Shown: piece by piece, positions 1 through 7,169 of the stretch
How the letters are laid out: each line of letters starts with the position of its first letter
Position numbering within the stretch: the stretch's first letter is position 1
Assembly: GCA_014379815.1 (NCBI GenBank)
Contig: JACMLA010000783.1
Span: 1 to 7,735, forward strand
DNA: 7,735 bases
From: Bryobacteraceae bacterium
GTDB lineage: Bacteria; Acidobacteriota; Terriglobia; Bryobacterales; Bryobacteraceae
Reading direction: 5' to 3'
The notes under the pieces: model-generated
Database searches by the model: none
What the model was told of the DNA's origin: nothing
What the model saw: the letters and a program-made list of their open reading frames with translations, nothing else
Position numbers and translations under genes: made by a program

Positions 1-96
1 CGACCCCTGTGAAATATCACCGACAAAGTCCCTACAGGATTGCTACAACACGTAACTCATTGAAAATGAACCAACCGGGTGACCTGCAAGCGAAGT

Positions 97-1539
97 CTAG
101 CGCTTTGCCGATGGAATACCGGCGCGCCGAAGTAAGGGCGCATACCTCGCATCGCTGCGGATGGGATCAAGGCGGGGTTCAATAGCGACGGTCAAAAACT
201 CAGGTGCTTTGGTCGCAACGCCGGCTTCGAGAGCTTCGTATGCTTCATCCATGCGGTTCAGAATCGCAGCGGGAAGCAGCTTGGCGATCGCCCCCACCTT
301 GCCCTGTCGCACTAGTTCCCGCCGCTGTTCAAGTACAGCTAGAGCCGGTCGGCGGTCTCCCTCACGCAGGCTAAGCCAGGCGTAATCCGCTTCGAGAACT
401 CCCGGCATCAAAGACGAGCGTTTGAGGTTTTGCCTCGCTTCCGGTAACCGGCCGAGCGAACCAAGACTCAGTGCGAGATAGTAATACGCCAGTCCGTAGC
501 CGGGCTCGCGGTCCAGAACCTTGCGGCACTCTGATTCGGCACGCTGAAAATCTCTCTGGTAATAGAAGACCCTGCAGTATTCCGTGCCCAGCGGCGGTGA
601 AGCGGGATCCAGCCGAAGCGCTTCTTCGACCAGCTGTTGCGCGCCCAGGAAATCGCCGGTGGTCAGTTTCAGCCGCGCATAGCCGAGCCGGGACTGAACA
701 GACTCTGGTTGAAGTGCCAAAGCCTTGCGGAACTCCGCGTCTGCTCTTGAGAAATCCCACTCACTAACCAGGTGAACACTTCCCATCGCGTAGTGCGCAG
801 CACTGGATCGCGCGTCCAGCTGCAAAGATTTCTTCGCTGCCGTGAGAGCCTGCGGCAAGACATCCTGCATCGAGCGGACTCCCAGCATGGAAAGAGAAAG
901 CAACGATATGGACAGCCCTGCGTGTGCGCTAGCCGATCCAGGATTGTTTGCGATCGCGCGTTCAAAATGCTCTGCCGCGCGAACTGTCTCATCCGGTGCC
1001 AGCTTGTAGAGAAGGTGTTCGCCAATCCTGACCGAGGGTTCCACTGCGACCCGTGTCGTCGCCGGCTGCGGCCGGAACACCATCGCAAGTCCCGCAACGC
1101 TCGCAAGTGCAGCCAAAGTCAGCCCAGCTCGCAGCGCAAATCGTGAGATTCTGGGTGCCGCAACGGGCACTTCCATCGGGACTGGTTCTTCCTGGCTGAC
1201 AAGGAGTTCTTCGGTAACCTCGGCAACGAACCGATAACCCCGTCGCGGAACGGTCTCAATGAAGGACCCCTCTTCGCTCCCGTCTTCGAGGGCTTTTCGC
1301 AGGGACGACATATTACGGGTCAGGCCCGATTCGACTACGGTGACATCTGGCCAGACTGCCTTCATCAGCGCCTCTTTCGTCACCACCTGCCGGCGGTTCC
1401 CGATCAGCACGAAAAGCGTGTCGATCACCTTTGGAGTTAACTGAATACGCTCGCCATTTCGTTCGAGAATGCGACTCGACACGTCCAGCCGGAACGGACC
1501 GAAGCGATATGCCTGCACAGACGGTAAGACTTCCGACAT
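97..1539 (-). CDS. Membrane-anchored winged-helix transcriptional regulator with TPR repeats (CadC/ToxR-like layout)
   Basis: The 480-residue protein has three parts. Residues 11-106 form an OmpR/PhoB-type winged helix: a FGPFRLD strand, an LTPKVIDTLFVLI helix, a recognition helix around 65-84 and the wing motif FIETVPRRGYRF at 93-104. Residues 134-155 are one hydrophobic helix preceded by an Arg-containing stretch, which predicts a cytoplasmic N-terminus and an exported C-terminus. Residues about 175-440 are helical pairs with TPR signatures (A-Y at 350-380, RAIANNP, KALALQP, EEALRLDP, CRKVLDREP). The end (DARYAPLLRRAGI) resembles the close of TPR regions in acidobacterial signalling proteins. 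There is no receiver domain, so this is a one-component regulator. The ATG start has no clear Shine-Dalgarno sequence but lies just before the wHTH fold. Its ligand and target genes cannot be read from the sequence. Domain assignment is firm; function is open. Confidence 0.9.
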   Translation of the reverse strand: MSEVLPSVQAYRFGPFRLDVSSRILERNGERIQLTPKVIDTLFVLIGNRRQVVTKEALMKAVWPDVTVVESGLTRNMSSLRKALEDGSEEGSFIETVPRRGYRFVAEVTEELLVSQEEPVPMEVPVAAPRISRFALRAGLTLAALASVAGLAMVFRPQPATTRVAVEPSVRIGEHLLYKLAPDETVRAAEHFERAIANNPGSASAHAGLSISLLSLSMLGVRSMQDVLPQALTAAKKSLQLDARSSAAHYAMGSVHLVSEWDFSRADAEFRKALALQPESVQSRLGYARLKLTTGDFLGAQQLVEEALRLDPASPPLGTEYCRVFYYQRDFQRAESECRKVLDREPGYGLAYYYLALSLGSLGRLPEARQNLKRSSLMPGVLEADYAWLSLREGDRRPALAVLEQRRELVRQGKVGAIAKLLPAAILNRMDEAYEALEAGVATKAPEFLTVAIEPRLDPIRSDARYAPLLRRAGIPSAKR

Positions 1540-1625
1540 AGGCGAAGCGTGCGGTTCAACGCCGCGAGCATCGCTTTTGATGATATGCCCAGCCCAAAAG
1601 TTCGTGCCGGTCTGTGAACAGCGCT

Positions 1626-2840
1626 TCAGGAAATGTCAAAGCTGGCACCTGACAGTTTTGCGGGCTTTCCATTTTTATAAGTGAGTGCCTCGCTACGACA
1701 GGCAATCGAGACGACGGATCCGTCCGGTCTGGTGATTCGCGTGTCCATCCTTAATGCCTTTTCGCCAGAGGCAGCTAAACGGAACGCGGCTTCGGTCAGA
1801 TCGCGGTAATCGGGTTCTACCAGGCTGATCCATTCGAGAAACGTCAAGCTCCTGGTGTCCTCTGTCAGGCCATGCAGAGCGAGAGTTTGTGGATCGAATG
1901 AGATCAGGCCGGCTGCAATGTCCCACTCCCAAATCGTCAGCTGACCCGCATGCTGAACGAAGTCGCTGCTCTCCGAAGGTTCGTCCTCGGGAACAGGATC
2001 GAACACACCCAGCACGCTGGAATCGTCTGCTGAAAATTGCCAGTCGCTGTTCATCTTCTGAAACGCGACAACTCCCAGACGGACGCGAAGCTCAAGCCTG
2101 CCAATATGTCCCATGTCCTGCTGCGAGAGGGACGCGAGAACCTCCCCGAACGCGGGCAGATCTTCTCTGTGGATATAGCAATCAATCGTTGAACGCAGAG
2201 GCTCGTCCCGAACGAGATCCCGAAACTGCTGGTTTACGTAACGAATCTGACCAGTCCTGCTGATGACCACAGAAGCTAGTGAAGACTCATCGCAAAGAGC
2301 CTTGGCCGCCTCGAAGGTTTGCGTAACAGCCGGAACCGCCTGATCTGCTGGGTGTATCGACTCGACAAATGATTTGTGTAGCCGCGCGATCTGCTTAATG
2401 ACCGCGTCCAGCAGCAATCCGGGCTTTGGCTGTGGTACTACGAGTGGCTTCTGAACCTTTGCAGGCGTGGCAGGACGAGGACCAGAAGGCTTCGTCAGCC
2501 TGGGGATTGCTTTGGTGGCAGGGACCTCAAGTAAAGGCGATTCGGGGTGCCAGCGAAAACCGTCCAAGAACTCAAGCCCGAGAAGTATGCCCGTTCGGTC
2601 TTTGCCAACGTTACGAACGCATGCCCGTATTTCCGTGGAGCGATTGCGCAACGAAACTGTTGTGCCAACCGGCAGTGTGACGTCTGTCTGAATACAGGCG
2701 CCCGATTCAGAAATGTCTCTCACCAGAGCCGCTCCTCTGTTGATCTGTTTCTCGCCGCTGTGCTCCAGAAGGTCGAGAAGACCGCGGCAATCGAAACGTA
2801 CTTCCTTTCTGGCCTTCTGGATATCGGGAGGCAAAGGCAA
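1626..2840 (-). CDS. PilZ domain protein with two PAS-like domains, no output domain
   Basis: The 404-residue soluble protein starts with a PilZ domain at about residues 8-100. Both c-di-GMP-binding signatures are present: RxxxR as R11-K-E-V-R15 and D/NxSxxG as D42-I-S44-E-S-G47. A Pro/Lys-rich linker (about 106-140) follows. A first PAS-like domain spans about 175-275 (VVISRTGQIRYVNQQFRDL is typical PAS). A second, PAS_3-like domain spans about 300-404, with WEWDIAAGLISFDPQ and RITRPDGSVVSI. The protein ends in GASFDIS, where PAS domains normally hand over to an output module, but a stop follows at once. It probably couples c-di-GMP binding to a PAS-sensed signal through a partner protein; this is inference. 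The start is TTG, with AGGAGG six bases upstream, which fixes it. It lies 86 bp upstream of the TPR regulator on the same strand, and co-transcription is possible. Confidence 0.85.
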   Translation of the reverse strand: MPLPPDIQKARKEVRFDCRGLLDLLEHSGEKQINRGAALVRDISESGACIQTDVTLPVGTTVSLRNRSTEIRACVRNVGKDRTGILLGLEFLDGFRWHPESPLLEVPATKAIPRLTKPSGPRPATPAKVQKPLVVPQPKPGLLLDAVIKQIARLHKSFVESIHPADQAVPAVTQTFEAAKALCDESSLASVVISRTGQIRYVNQQFRDLVRDEPLRSTIDCYIHREDLPAFGEVLASLSQQDMGHIGRLELRVRLGVVAFQKMNSDWQFSADDSSVLGVFDPVPEDEPSESSDFVQHAGQLTIWEWDIAAGLISFDPQTLALHGLTEDTRSLTFLEWISLVEPDYRDLTEAAFRLAASGEKALRMDTRITRPDGSVVSIACRSEALTYKNGKPAKLSGASFDIS

Positions 2841-2855
2841 AACATTCCTCCTCGG
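2841..2855 (-). promoter_or_regulatory. Strong Shine-Dalgarno sequence deciding a TTG start
   Basis: The minus strand reads GAGGAGGAATGTT immediately before TTG-CCT-TTG-CCT. AGGAGG lies six bases from the first TTG, which is in frame with the PilZ domain. The ATG inside GGAATG is in another frame and is too close to the ribosome-binding site to be used. Confidence 0.7.
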
Positions 2856-2954
2856 CTGGGCGCGCCTGCTTTCAGTTTAAGCTACTGCCGGGACTACTTT
2901 TCGTCTTTTCGGAGGTATCGCTTGCGAATTCCCTGCAAAAGCAACGTCGCCGTT

Positions 2955-4784
2955 TCAGAGACGGCAGATTAAGAGTTCGCGCTCATAAATCACCTCGGGT
3001 GGAAGGTGGTCATGCAGGTCGATAAAGAGTTCCTCGTGGTCCAGCACTTCATGGCGCCAGGCTTTCCGATCGAAGGCTTGCAATTCATCGAAGCGGTCTC
3101 TCGGAAACTCCATGCCGGCCCACTCAATATCCTCGTAACGGGGCATCCAGCCGATCGGAGTCTCACGGCCCAGAGCCCTGCCGCGCACCCGGTCGACTAC
3201 CCACTTCAGGACGCGCATATTCTGGCTGAAGCCGGGCCACAGAAATTTTCCGTCATCATTCTTGCGAAACCAGTTGACGTGGAATATGCGAGGAGTCTGC
3301 GTCAGCGAGCGCTGCATCCGGATCCAGTGCCGGAAATAGTCACCCATGTGATAACCGCAGAACGGCAACATCGCCATCGGATCGCGTCGCACCTTGCCTA
3401 CCGCTCCTGTAGCAGCAGCCGTAGTTTCTGAGCCCATCGTGGCTCCCATGTAGACACCTGCACTCCAGTTAAAGGCCTGCACCACGAGGGGCAGCGTGGT
3501 TGCCCGGCGTCCGCCGAAAATAACAGCGCTGATCGGTACGCCTTCCGGATTCTCCCAGTTGGGATCAATGGTCGGACATTGCGAGGCTGGTGCCGTAAAC
3601 CGCGAGTTGGGATGTGCCGCCTTCAACCCTGTGACACTGGCGATCTCGGGCGTCCAACGGTTTCCCTGCCAGTCAGTCAGTTCCGGCGGCAGGTCGGGAG
3701 TCATCCCTTCCCACCAGACACCTCCCTCAGGAGTCAGCGCAACGTTGGTGAAGATCGTATTCTTCGCAAGCGTCGTCATTGCGTTTGGATTCGTCTGGAC
3801 GGACGTACCTGGAGCCACGCCGAAAAATCCCGCTTCCGGGTTGATGGCGTGCAGCACTCCATTCTTGTCCGGCTTAATCCAGGCAATATCGTCCCCGACG
3901 GTCCACACTTTCCAGCCGGCAAAGCCCTCCGGCGGAATCAGCATGGCAAAGTTTGTCTTGCCGCAAGCACTGGGAAACGCCGCGGCGACGTAGGTTTTTT
4001 CTCCCTTCGGATCCTCGACGCCAAGGATGAGCATGTGCTCAGCCATCCAGCCTTCATCCCGGGCAATATTGGAAGCGATGCGTAAGGCGAAACACTTCTT
4101 TCCAAGGAGCGCATTCCCGCCATAGCCGGAGCCGTACGACCAAATCTCGCGGGTTTCCGGGAAATGCACGATGTACTTTTCTTTGTTGCAGGGCCAGGGC
4201 ACATCGGCCTGACCGGGCGAGAGGGGAGCTCCCACGCTATGTATGCAGGGCACCACACGGGCGCCTTTGTCGATCTCGGCAAACACGGAACGCCCGATCC
4301 GCGCCATGATTCTCATGTTCACGACGACATAAGGCGAATCCGTCAGCTCGACCCCGACTTTGGCCATTGGCGAGCCGACAGGCCCCATGCTGAATGGCAG
4401 AACATACATCGTCCGGCCCTGCATGCATCCGGCAAAGAGGCCCTTCAGCTTCCTCTTCATCTCGAATGGTTCTTCCCAGTTGTTGGTCGGCCCTGCCGCT
4501 TCCCGCGAAAGCGAGCATATATAGGTCCGGTCTTCCACGCGAGCCACATCGCTGGCATCGGAACGCGCGTAAAAGCAACCAGGCCACAAATCCGGATTCA
4601 GCCGGGTAAACGTACCGGACTCCACCAGCTTGTCGCAGAGAAAGTCGTACTCTTCCTGGGAGCCGTCGATCCAATGGATGGCATCGGGCTTAGTGAGCTG
4701 CGCCATCTTCTCGACCCAGCGGAGAAGGTGCTTGTTTTCACTCAAAGGCCGGTCGAACGTGAGTTTTCGGGTAGAGGTCACCAA
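2955..4784 (-). CDS. pckG: Phosphoenolpyruvate carboxykinase, GTP-dependent (EC 4.1.1.32)
   Basis: This cytoplasmic enzyme interconverts oxaloacetate + GTP and PEP + GDP + CO2. It is the first committed step of gluconeogenesis and can run in the anaplerotic direction. The 609 residues match the usual family length of about 600-620. Visible motifs are: the P-loop FPSACGKTN at 270-278, with the reactive Cys274, Lys276 and Thr277; the kinase-2 motif VGDDIAW at 296-302, with Asp298; Mn ligands Lys230 (LLGKK) and His250 (WMAEHM); PEP-binding Arg74; Tyr221 in SGYGGN; the omega-loop lid around 445-465; and FHVNWFRK...GKFLWPGF at 501-519. The GTP family is clear; the ATP-dependent enzyme has different signatures. 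The start is TTG at 4784 or GTG at 4781, with no good Shine-Dalgarno sequence. A later Met27 would cut the conserved N-terminal helix. A weak stem (2949-2953 with 2961-2965) overlaps the stop codon. Confidence 0.98.
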   Translation of the reverse strand: MVTSTRKLTFDRPLSENKHLLRWVEKMAQLTKPDAIHWIDGSQEEYDFLCDKLVESGTFTRLNPDLWPGCFYARSDASDVARVEDRTYICSLSREAAGPTNNWEEPFEMKRKLKGLFAGCMQGRTMYVLPFSMGPVGSPMAKVGVELTDSPYVVVNMRIMARIGRSVFAEIDKGARVVPCIHSVGAPLSPGQADVPWPCNKEKYIVHFPETREIWSYGSGYGGNALLGKKCFALRIASNIARDEGWMAEHMLILGVEDPKGEKTYVAAAFPSACGKTNFAMLIPPEGFAGWKVWTVGDDIAWIKPDKNGVLHAINPEAGFFGVAPGTSVQTNPNAMTTLAKNTIFTNVALTPEGGVWWEGMTPDLPPELTDWQGNRWTPEIASVTGLKAAHPNSRFTAPASQCPTIDPNWENPEGVPISAVIFGGRRATTLPLVVQAFNWSAGVYMGATMGSETTAAATGAVGKVRRDPMAMLPFCGYHMGDYFRHWIRMQRSLTQTPRIFHVNWFRKNDDGKFLWPGFSQNMRVLKWVVDRVRGRALGRETPIGWMPRYEDIEWAGMEFPRDRFDELQAFDRKAWRHEVLDHEELFIDLHDHLPPEVIYERELLICRL

Positions 4785-4790
4785 GTCACT

Positions 4791-4796
4791 ATTCTA
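4791..4796 (-). promoter_or_regulatory. Possible -10 element of pckG, placed for a near-leaderless transcript
   Basis: The minus strand reads TAGAAT (five of six matches to TATAAT), then AGTGAC, then TTG-GTG-ACC. A -10 box here would start RNA at or within a few bases of the pckG start codon, which agrees with the missing Shine-Dalgarno sequence. No good -35 hexamer sits 16-18 bases upstream, so support is weak. Confidence 0.3.
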
Positions 4797-4882
4797 GGCT
4801 CCTGGCACCGGCGCGTGGGAGCGATTGTCTGCGCTCTGTTCAGCACCTTATCAATCGACTGGCGCCCGATCAGATCGCCGTT

Positions 4883-5122
4883 GTGCATTTCATGGAAGTC
4901 ATGCTCAATCGGGTCTCATATAAGCGGGGAGTGGCTCTGTTTGAGGACGAAGAAGTCCGCGAGGAGGAAGAACGTGCGGTTGCTGAAGCCCGCGAATGGC
5001 TGAGGCACAACAAGCCCGTCCCTCACGAAGAGGTGGTCGCCGAATTCGGGTTCACCATGGCCGACTTTGAACGCATGCGCCGCACTCCTTTGCCCGAAGA
5101 GAAGAACGGCTCCAGCCACTGA
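4883..5122 (+). CDS. Small acidic antitoxin-like protein (probably 5'-eroded)
   Basis: From a GTG this reads 79 residues, strongly charged and predicted helical (EEVREEEERAVAEAREWL, then PHEEVVAEFGFTMADFERM). From memory, this C-terminal pattern is that of short antitoxin-like proteins encoded just before RelE/ParE-family toxins in Acidobacteria and related soil bacteria; I could not check it. The same frame stays open upstream to a TAG at 4772. It encodes HLINRLAPDQIAVVHFMEV across the GTG, which looks like the genuine N-terminal part of this family. However, no ATG, GTG or TTG lies in that upstream frame, and the GTG has no Shine-Dalgarno sequence. The original start has therefore probably been lost, and the gene may be a pseudogene or make a shortened protein. 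It is divergent from pckG, whose upstream region it occupies. The segment between the two conserved parts (SYKRGVALFEDEE) may also be altered. Confidence 0.55.
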   Translation: MHFMEVMLNRVSYKRGVALFEDEEVREEEERAVAEAREWLRHNKPVPHEEVVAEFGFTMADFERMRRTPLPEEKNGSSH

Positions 5123-5134
5123 AGGCAGCTACAG

Positions 5135-5263
5135 GTTGCGGCGAAAAAGATTGCCTGGTCCGATTCGGTTATACGCGGCTACCGGACGGTCACCTGTTTT
5201 CCGCGCAAGGCTTGCGCGATGTTTTGGGCTTCGCACGACGCCCCCAGGGTATACGCGCCGTAA
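5135..5263 (+). pseudogene. Possible remnant of a RelE/ParE-type toxin gene
   Basis: Thirteen bases after the antitoxin-like stop, in the same frame, the DNA reads VAAKKIAWSDS. This resembles the first strand and turn of RelE/ParE toxins (typically AKKI-WSD followed by helices). After that the frame loses resemblance to the family and stops at TAA 5261-5263, about 43 codons in total against the 85-100 normally needed. There is no start codon in frame. A neighbouring frame (AQGLRDVLGFARR, about 5203-5241) could be a shifted piece of the next helix, but this is weak. The position directly behind an antitoxin-like gene is the main support. The match is short and could be chance. Confidence 0.3.
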
Positions 5264-5267
5264 CCGG
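5167..5267. repeat. Pair of imperfect ~19-bp direct repeats
   Basis: GGTTATACGCGGCTACCGG at 5167-5185 recurs as GGTATACGCGCCGTAACCGG at 5248-5267, sharing the ATACGCG core and the ACCGG end. The copies lie about 80 bp apart and flank the palindrome at 5202-5218. They could be relics of a duplication or of a small mobile sequence, or a coincidence in G+C-rich DNA. Confidence 0.35.
5202..5218. repeat. 17-bp perfect palindrome with one central base
   Basis: CGCGCAAG-G-CTTGCGCG is a perfect 8+8 inverted repeat. As RNA it would fold as a 6-7-bp stem with a 3-5-base loop. On the plus strand it is followed by ATGTTTTGGG, a poor T-tract, so it could be a weak terminator of the antitoxin-like transcript, a protein-binding site, or a REP-like element. 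It falls inside the proposed toxin remnant. Confidence 0.5.
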
Positions 5268-5300
5268 CTTATTTACTTAAAGGGCTAATGGTTTGATTCC

Positions 5301-5338
5301 GGGTAACCTAGGCATTCTATGTGGTTACTCGTATAACC
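5301..5338. repeat. Overlapping inverted repeats at the 3' end of the unassigned 194-residue gene
   Basis: GGGTAACC (5301-5308) pairs with GGTTACTC (5323-5330) in eight pairs, one of them G-T, around a 14-base loop. The second arm can instead pair with TAACC at 5334-5338 (GGTTA-CTCGTA-TAACC). The structures cover the stop codon of the minus-strand gene. No T-tract follows on either strand, so a classic intrinsic terminator is not supported. Confidence 0.4.
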
Positions 5339-5901
5339 TTGCTCTCAGGCTGGTCCTGCTCCACAAGGTCGTATTCAGGCTGCGCGGTGACAGCGTTCGT
5401 CAACCTTGCCCCTTCCCTTAGATTCCTCAATGCGGCAGGTCCAACCCAACACTCTTTAACTGCCGTGAACCGACTGCGGATCTCTGCTGAAAACGCAGTG
5501 AGGAGTTCCTTTGATATGGGTTCATCCCTTACCGTACCTGCCAATCCAGAGATCACTGCCGAGTCGAAGTATTTTCCGCCGGGCCTAAACACGATTGTGC
5601 CTAGGTTGTTTAGCTGATCGACCGCGAACCTAGTTCCGCCCTTTCGCTGTGGCACCCGGCGAATGTTGATTGCCGCGAGGGCGTGGCCCACCAGATAAGT
5701 CGGCTCGTGACTGGCATCGCCAGTAGCAGCCGTGCCGAGCGACTCTAGAGAGGACAGGCTTAGAATGATCGGACGCTGTTCTTCCTGGAACAGACCGCAC
5801 TCCGAATACTGAAGATCGTACTTGGACTCGATGGCAGCAAGCACGGGTCGAATATCCTCAGCTGTTGCAAAAAAGCTAATTGAGGGTAGCTGCTTTCCCA
5901 T
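5317..5901 (-). CDS. Uncharacterised 194-residue protein
   Basis: I do not recognise this family with confidence. The ATG at 5901 has AAGGA four bases upstream; a GTG one codon earlier is also possible. The protein is soluble, with no signal peptide or membrane helix. It looks like an alternating alpha/beta fold: N-terminal SISFFATAEDIRPVLAAIE (strand then helix), a central PTYLVGH motif at about 68-74, LGTIVFRPGG at 101-110, and a helical region 130-165 ending WVGPAALRNLREGARL. The tail after about 175 is acidic and probably flexible. It follows an RHS-like scrap on the same strand by 55 bp. In RHS polymorphic-toxin loci that slot is normally held by an immunity gene, which makes immunity one candidate role, by position only. 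It contains no catalytic signature I can name. Its composition looks slightly more A+T-rich than that of hemE and pckG. Confidence 0.75.
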   Translation of the reverse strand: MGKQLPSISFFATAEDIRPVLAAIESKYDLQYSECGLFQEEQRPIILSLSSLESLGTAATGDASHEPTYLVGHALAAINIRRVPQRKGGTRFAVDQLNNLGTIVFRPGGKYFDSAVISGLAGTVRDEPISKELLTAFSAEIRSRFTAVKECWVGPAALRNLREGARLTNAVTAQPEYDLVEQDQPESKVIRVTT

Positions 5902-5956
5902 CACTTCCTTTTCGGAATCAAAACCGCGTTCCCCCTGCCACCGGACCTTCGGTCAT

Positions 5957-6127
5957 TCACTTCTGGTGGTTCCGGCTGTCGTATCCGTAGGTTTGCAGGA
6001 ACGTTACGGCGCCACTTACATTGATCGCCTGCATGACCACATTGCCATTGTTACTCCAGGTCTGCCCTGTCACGCTGCTGGTTCCCGAGTAGGTGTAGGT
6101 GATGACGCCGCCGAGTCCTGCACAACT
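5957..6127 (-). pseudogene. RHS/YD-repeat protein fragment
   Basis: On the minus strand 56 codons are open between TGA triplets, with no credible start of their own. They read GGVITYTYSGTSSVTGQTW, then SNNGNVVMQ, then VTFLQTYGYDSRNH and a stop. The NNGNV turn, the alternating Tyr/Thr strands and the closing TYGYDSRN are the pattern of RHS/YD repeats (consensus ending roughly YxYDxxNR). One repeat is only a scrap of proteins that usually exceed a thousand residues. The frame closes upstream with three consecutive TGA codons and downstream directly after the YD motif. It is probably a relic of a larger RHS gene; a deletion that joined it to the gene at 6134 would explain the abrupt ends. The next gene on this strand begins 55 bp downstream. 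Confidence 0.6.
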
Positions 6128-6133
6128 TCATCA

Positions 6134-7102
6134 TCAAGCGCCCAGCCAGGCAGCACGAGCGCGTTTCCGCATCCCGCTTTCAAAAGACTGGCGCGGGGTA
6201 TCCATCTTCTTTCGAAGTCCAGCGTCCTTTAGCAGGCGTTGTGCCGAGTTGCTCATCTGCCGCGTCGCCAGATCGAAGCCTCGCGAGTCTGTCTCCCGCA
6301 TCCCTGCGAGTGCCCGGTAGTAGCCTTGCTGCCCTTCGATCTTGTGGCACCCAAGGACAAGCGCTTCCAGCACTTCCGCTCGCGCTTCCATCTGCATGAT
6401 TCTGGCTCCCCAGTCGTCCAGAAACGGGGCAAGCGGAAGCAGCGTTTCCGCCGATTCCCTAAGCGCCTTGACGGGACGCAAAGGGTAGTGCCTGTGACCC
6501 TCCGCCGAGATGCCCGTGTCCTGATACACGCGAATTGCACGCGCAAAACGGCCGCGCTGGGACAGATCCTCGATCACCGGATTGGTCGCCACGTTCTTCG
6601 ACCAGAAGCTCATACCCTGCTGCAGATCTCCGCGGTTGTGGGCCACCGACATCACCACTTGCAGCAGTTCGATTTCGGCGCCCGGTTCCCCGGCAACCGA
6701 ATTGAGGATGGCTTCCTCGCGATCTATCTCGAGATCGATGGCAGCCTTGGCTTCCTCCGCAGACTTGTCGTCACCGAGCTCGAGAAAGCGCCCAAGAGCG
6801 CCGGCCAGAATACTCCAGTGCTCTCCGTCATGCCCACTGACGCCACGCACAACACGCCTGGAGATAGCATCGGTGCTCCACTTCCGGGCCTCCAGAGCGA
6901 AGCGCAGCATAGGCCGCAGGACCTCGGGATCCCGAACCTCCCGCCAAAGGAGTCCGCGAATTTTAGAATCCACGTCCGTGGGCACGAAGGTTGCGACTGT
7001 CGCGTGGTGACAGCTCACGCACAGGGCGAAGTAATCCTGAAGGTATTCTTCGCGAGTCAGCGCAATGTCGAGTACGTTCCGCCACGATGCCAGAACCCGC
7101 AA
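6134..7102 (-). CDS. Uncharacterised helical protein with a CxxCH motif; start uncertain
   Basis: I do not recognise the family. The reading frame continues upstream to 7438, but everything before 7219 lies inside hemE and reads as out-of-frame shadow, and 7170-7188 is a probable terminator. I therefore place the start at TTG 7102, which has GGAAGG four bases upstream, giving 322 residues. TTG 7171 and 7159 are alternatives without a ribosome-binding site. The protein is mostly amphipathic helix, rich in Glu/Arg/Ala, without signal peptide or membrane helix. A CVSCHH motif lies at 7004-7021 (residues 28-33 from the chosen start). CxxCH is the c-type haem attachment site, but without an export signal it is more likely a metal site or coincidence. 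Later landmarks are SGHDGEHWSILAGALGRFLE, VIEDLSQRGRFARAIRVYQD and a basic C-terminus (MRKRARAAW). Codon use looks like real coding sequence. The 5' end may have been lost in a rearrangement. Confidence 0.6.
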   Translation of the reverse strand: MRVLASWRNVLDIALTREEYLQDYFALCVSCHHATVATFVPTDVDSKIRGLLWREVRDPEVLRPMLRFALEARKWSTDAISRRVVRGVSGHDGEHWSILAGALGRFLELGDDKSAEEAKAAIDLEIDREEAILNSVAGEPGAEIELLQVVMSVAHNRGDLQQGMSFWSKNVATNPVIEDLSQRGRFARAIRVYQDTGISAEGHRHYPLRPVKALRESAETLLPLAPFLDDWGARIMQMEARAEVLEALVLGCHKIEGQQGYYRALAGMRETDSRGFDLATRQMSNSAQRLLKDAGLRKKMDTPRQSFESGMRKRARAAWLGA

Positions 7103-7169
7103 AAAGCCTTCCGGTCCGGAGCCTAGATTGACAAGCCGACCAGGGTCCTTAGCGGGCAACAGCGGGAGC

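Noticed and set aside
1..96. Left-edge intergenic stretch
   Set aside because: I see no gene, terminator or clear promoter in these bases.
3496..4085. Two further plus-strand open frames opposite pckG
   Set aside because: Both are antisense to the catalytic core of PEP carboxykinase and have no ribosome-binding site or recognisable domain.
4164..5003. Long plus-strand open frame of 279 codons opposite the pckG 5' end
   Set aside because: It is antisense to a certain gene, is His/Arg/Pro-rich as such shadows are, and resembles no protein I know. Its tail overlaps the antitoxin-like gene in another frame.
5067..5288. Plus-strand open frame beginning inside the antitoxin-like gene
   Set aside because: It is an Arg/Pro-rich shadow that starts in another frame of the antitoxin-like gene. 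The toxin-like residues are in a different frame.
5285..5310. tRNA T-arm-like string (GGTTTGATTCC)
   Set aside because: The flanks do not form a 5-bp T-stem, and no acceptor, D or anticodon arm can be built around it.
5822..6232. Plus-strand open frame of 136 codons
   Set aside because: It runs antisense across the start of the 194-residue gene and the RHS scrap, and the minus-strand readings are recognisable or better supported.
6239..7126. Plus-strand open frame of 295 codons opposite the CxxCH protein
   Set aside because: It has an Arg/His/Pro-heavy composition typical of an antisense shadow. The minus-strand frame has coherent helical structure and better codon use.
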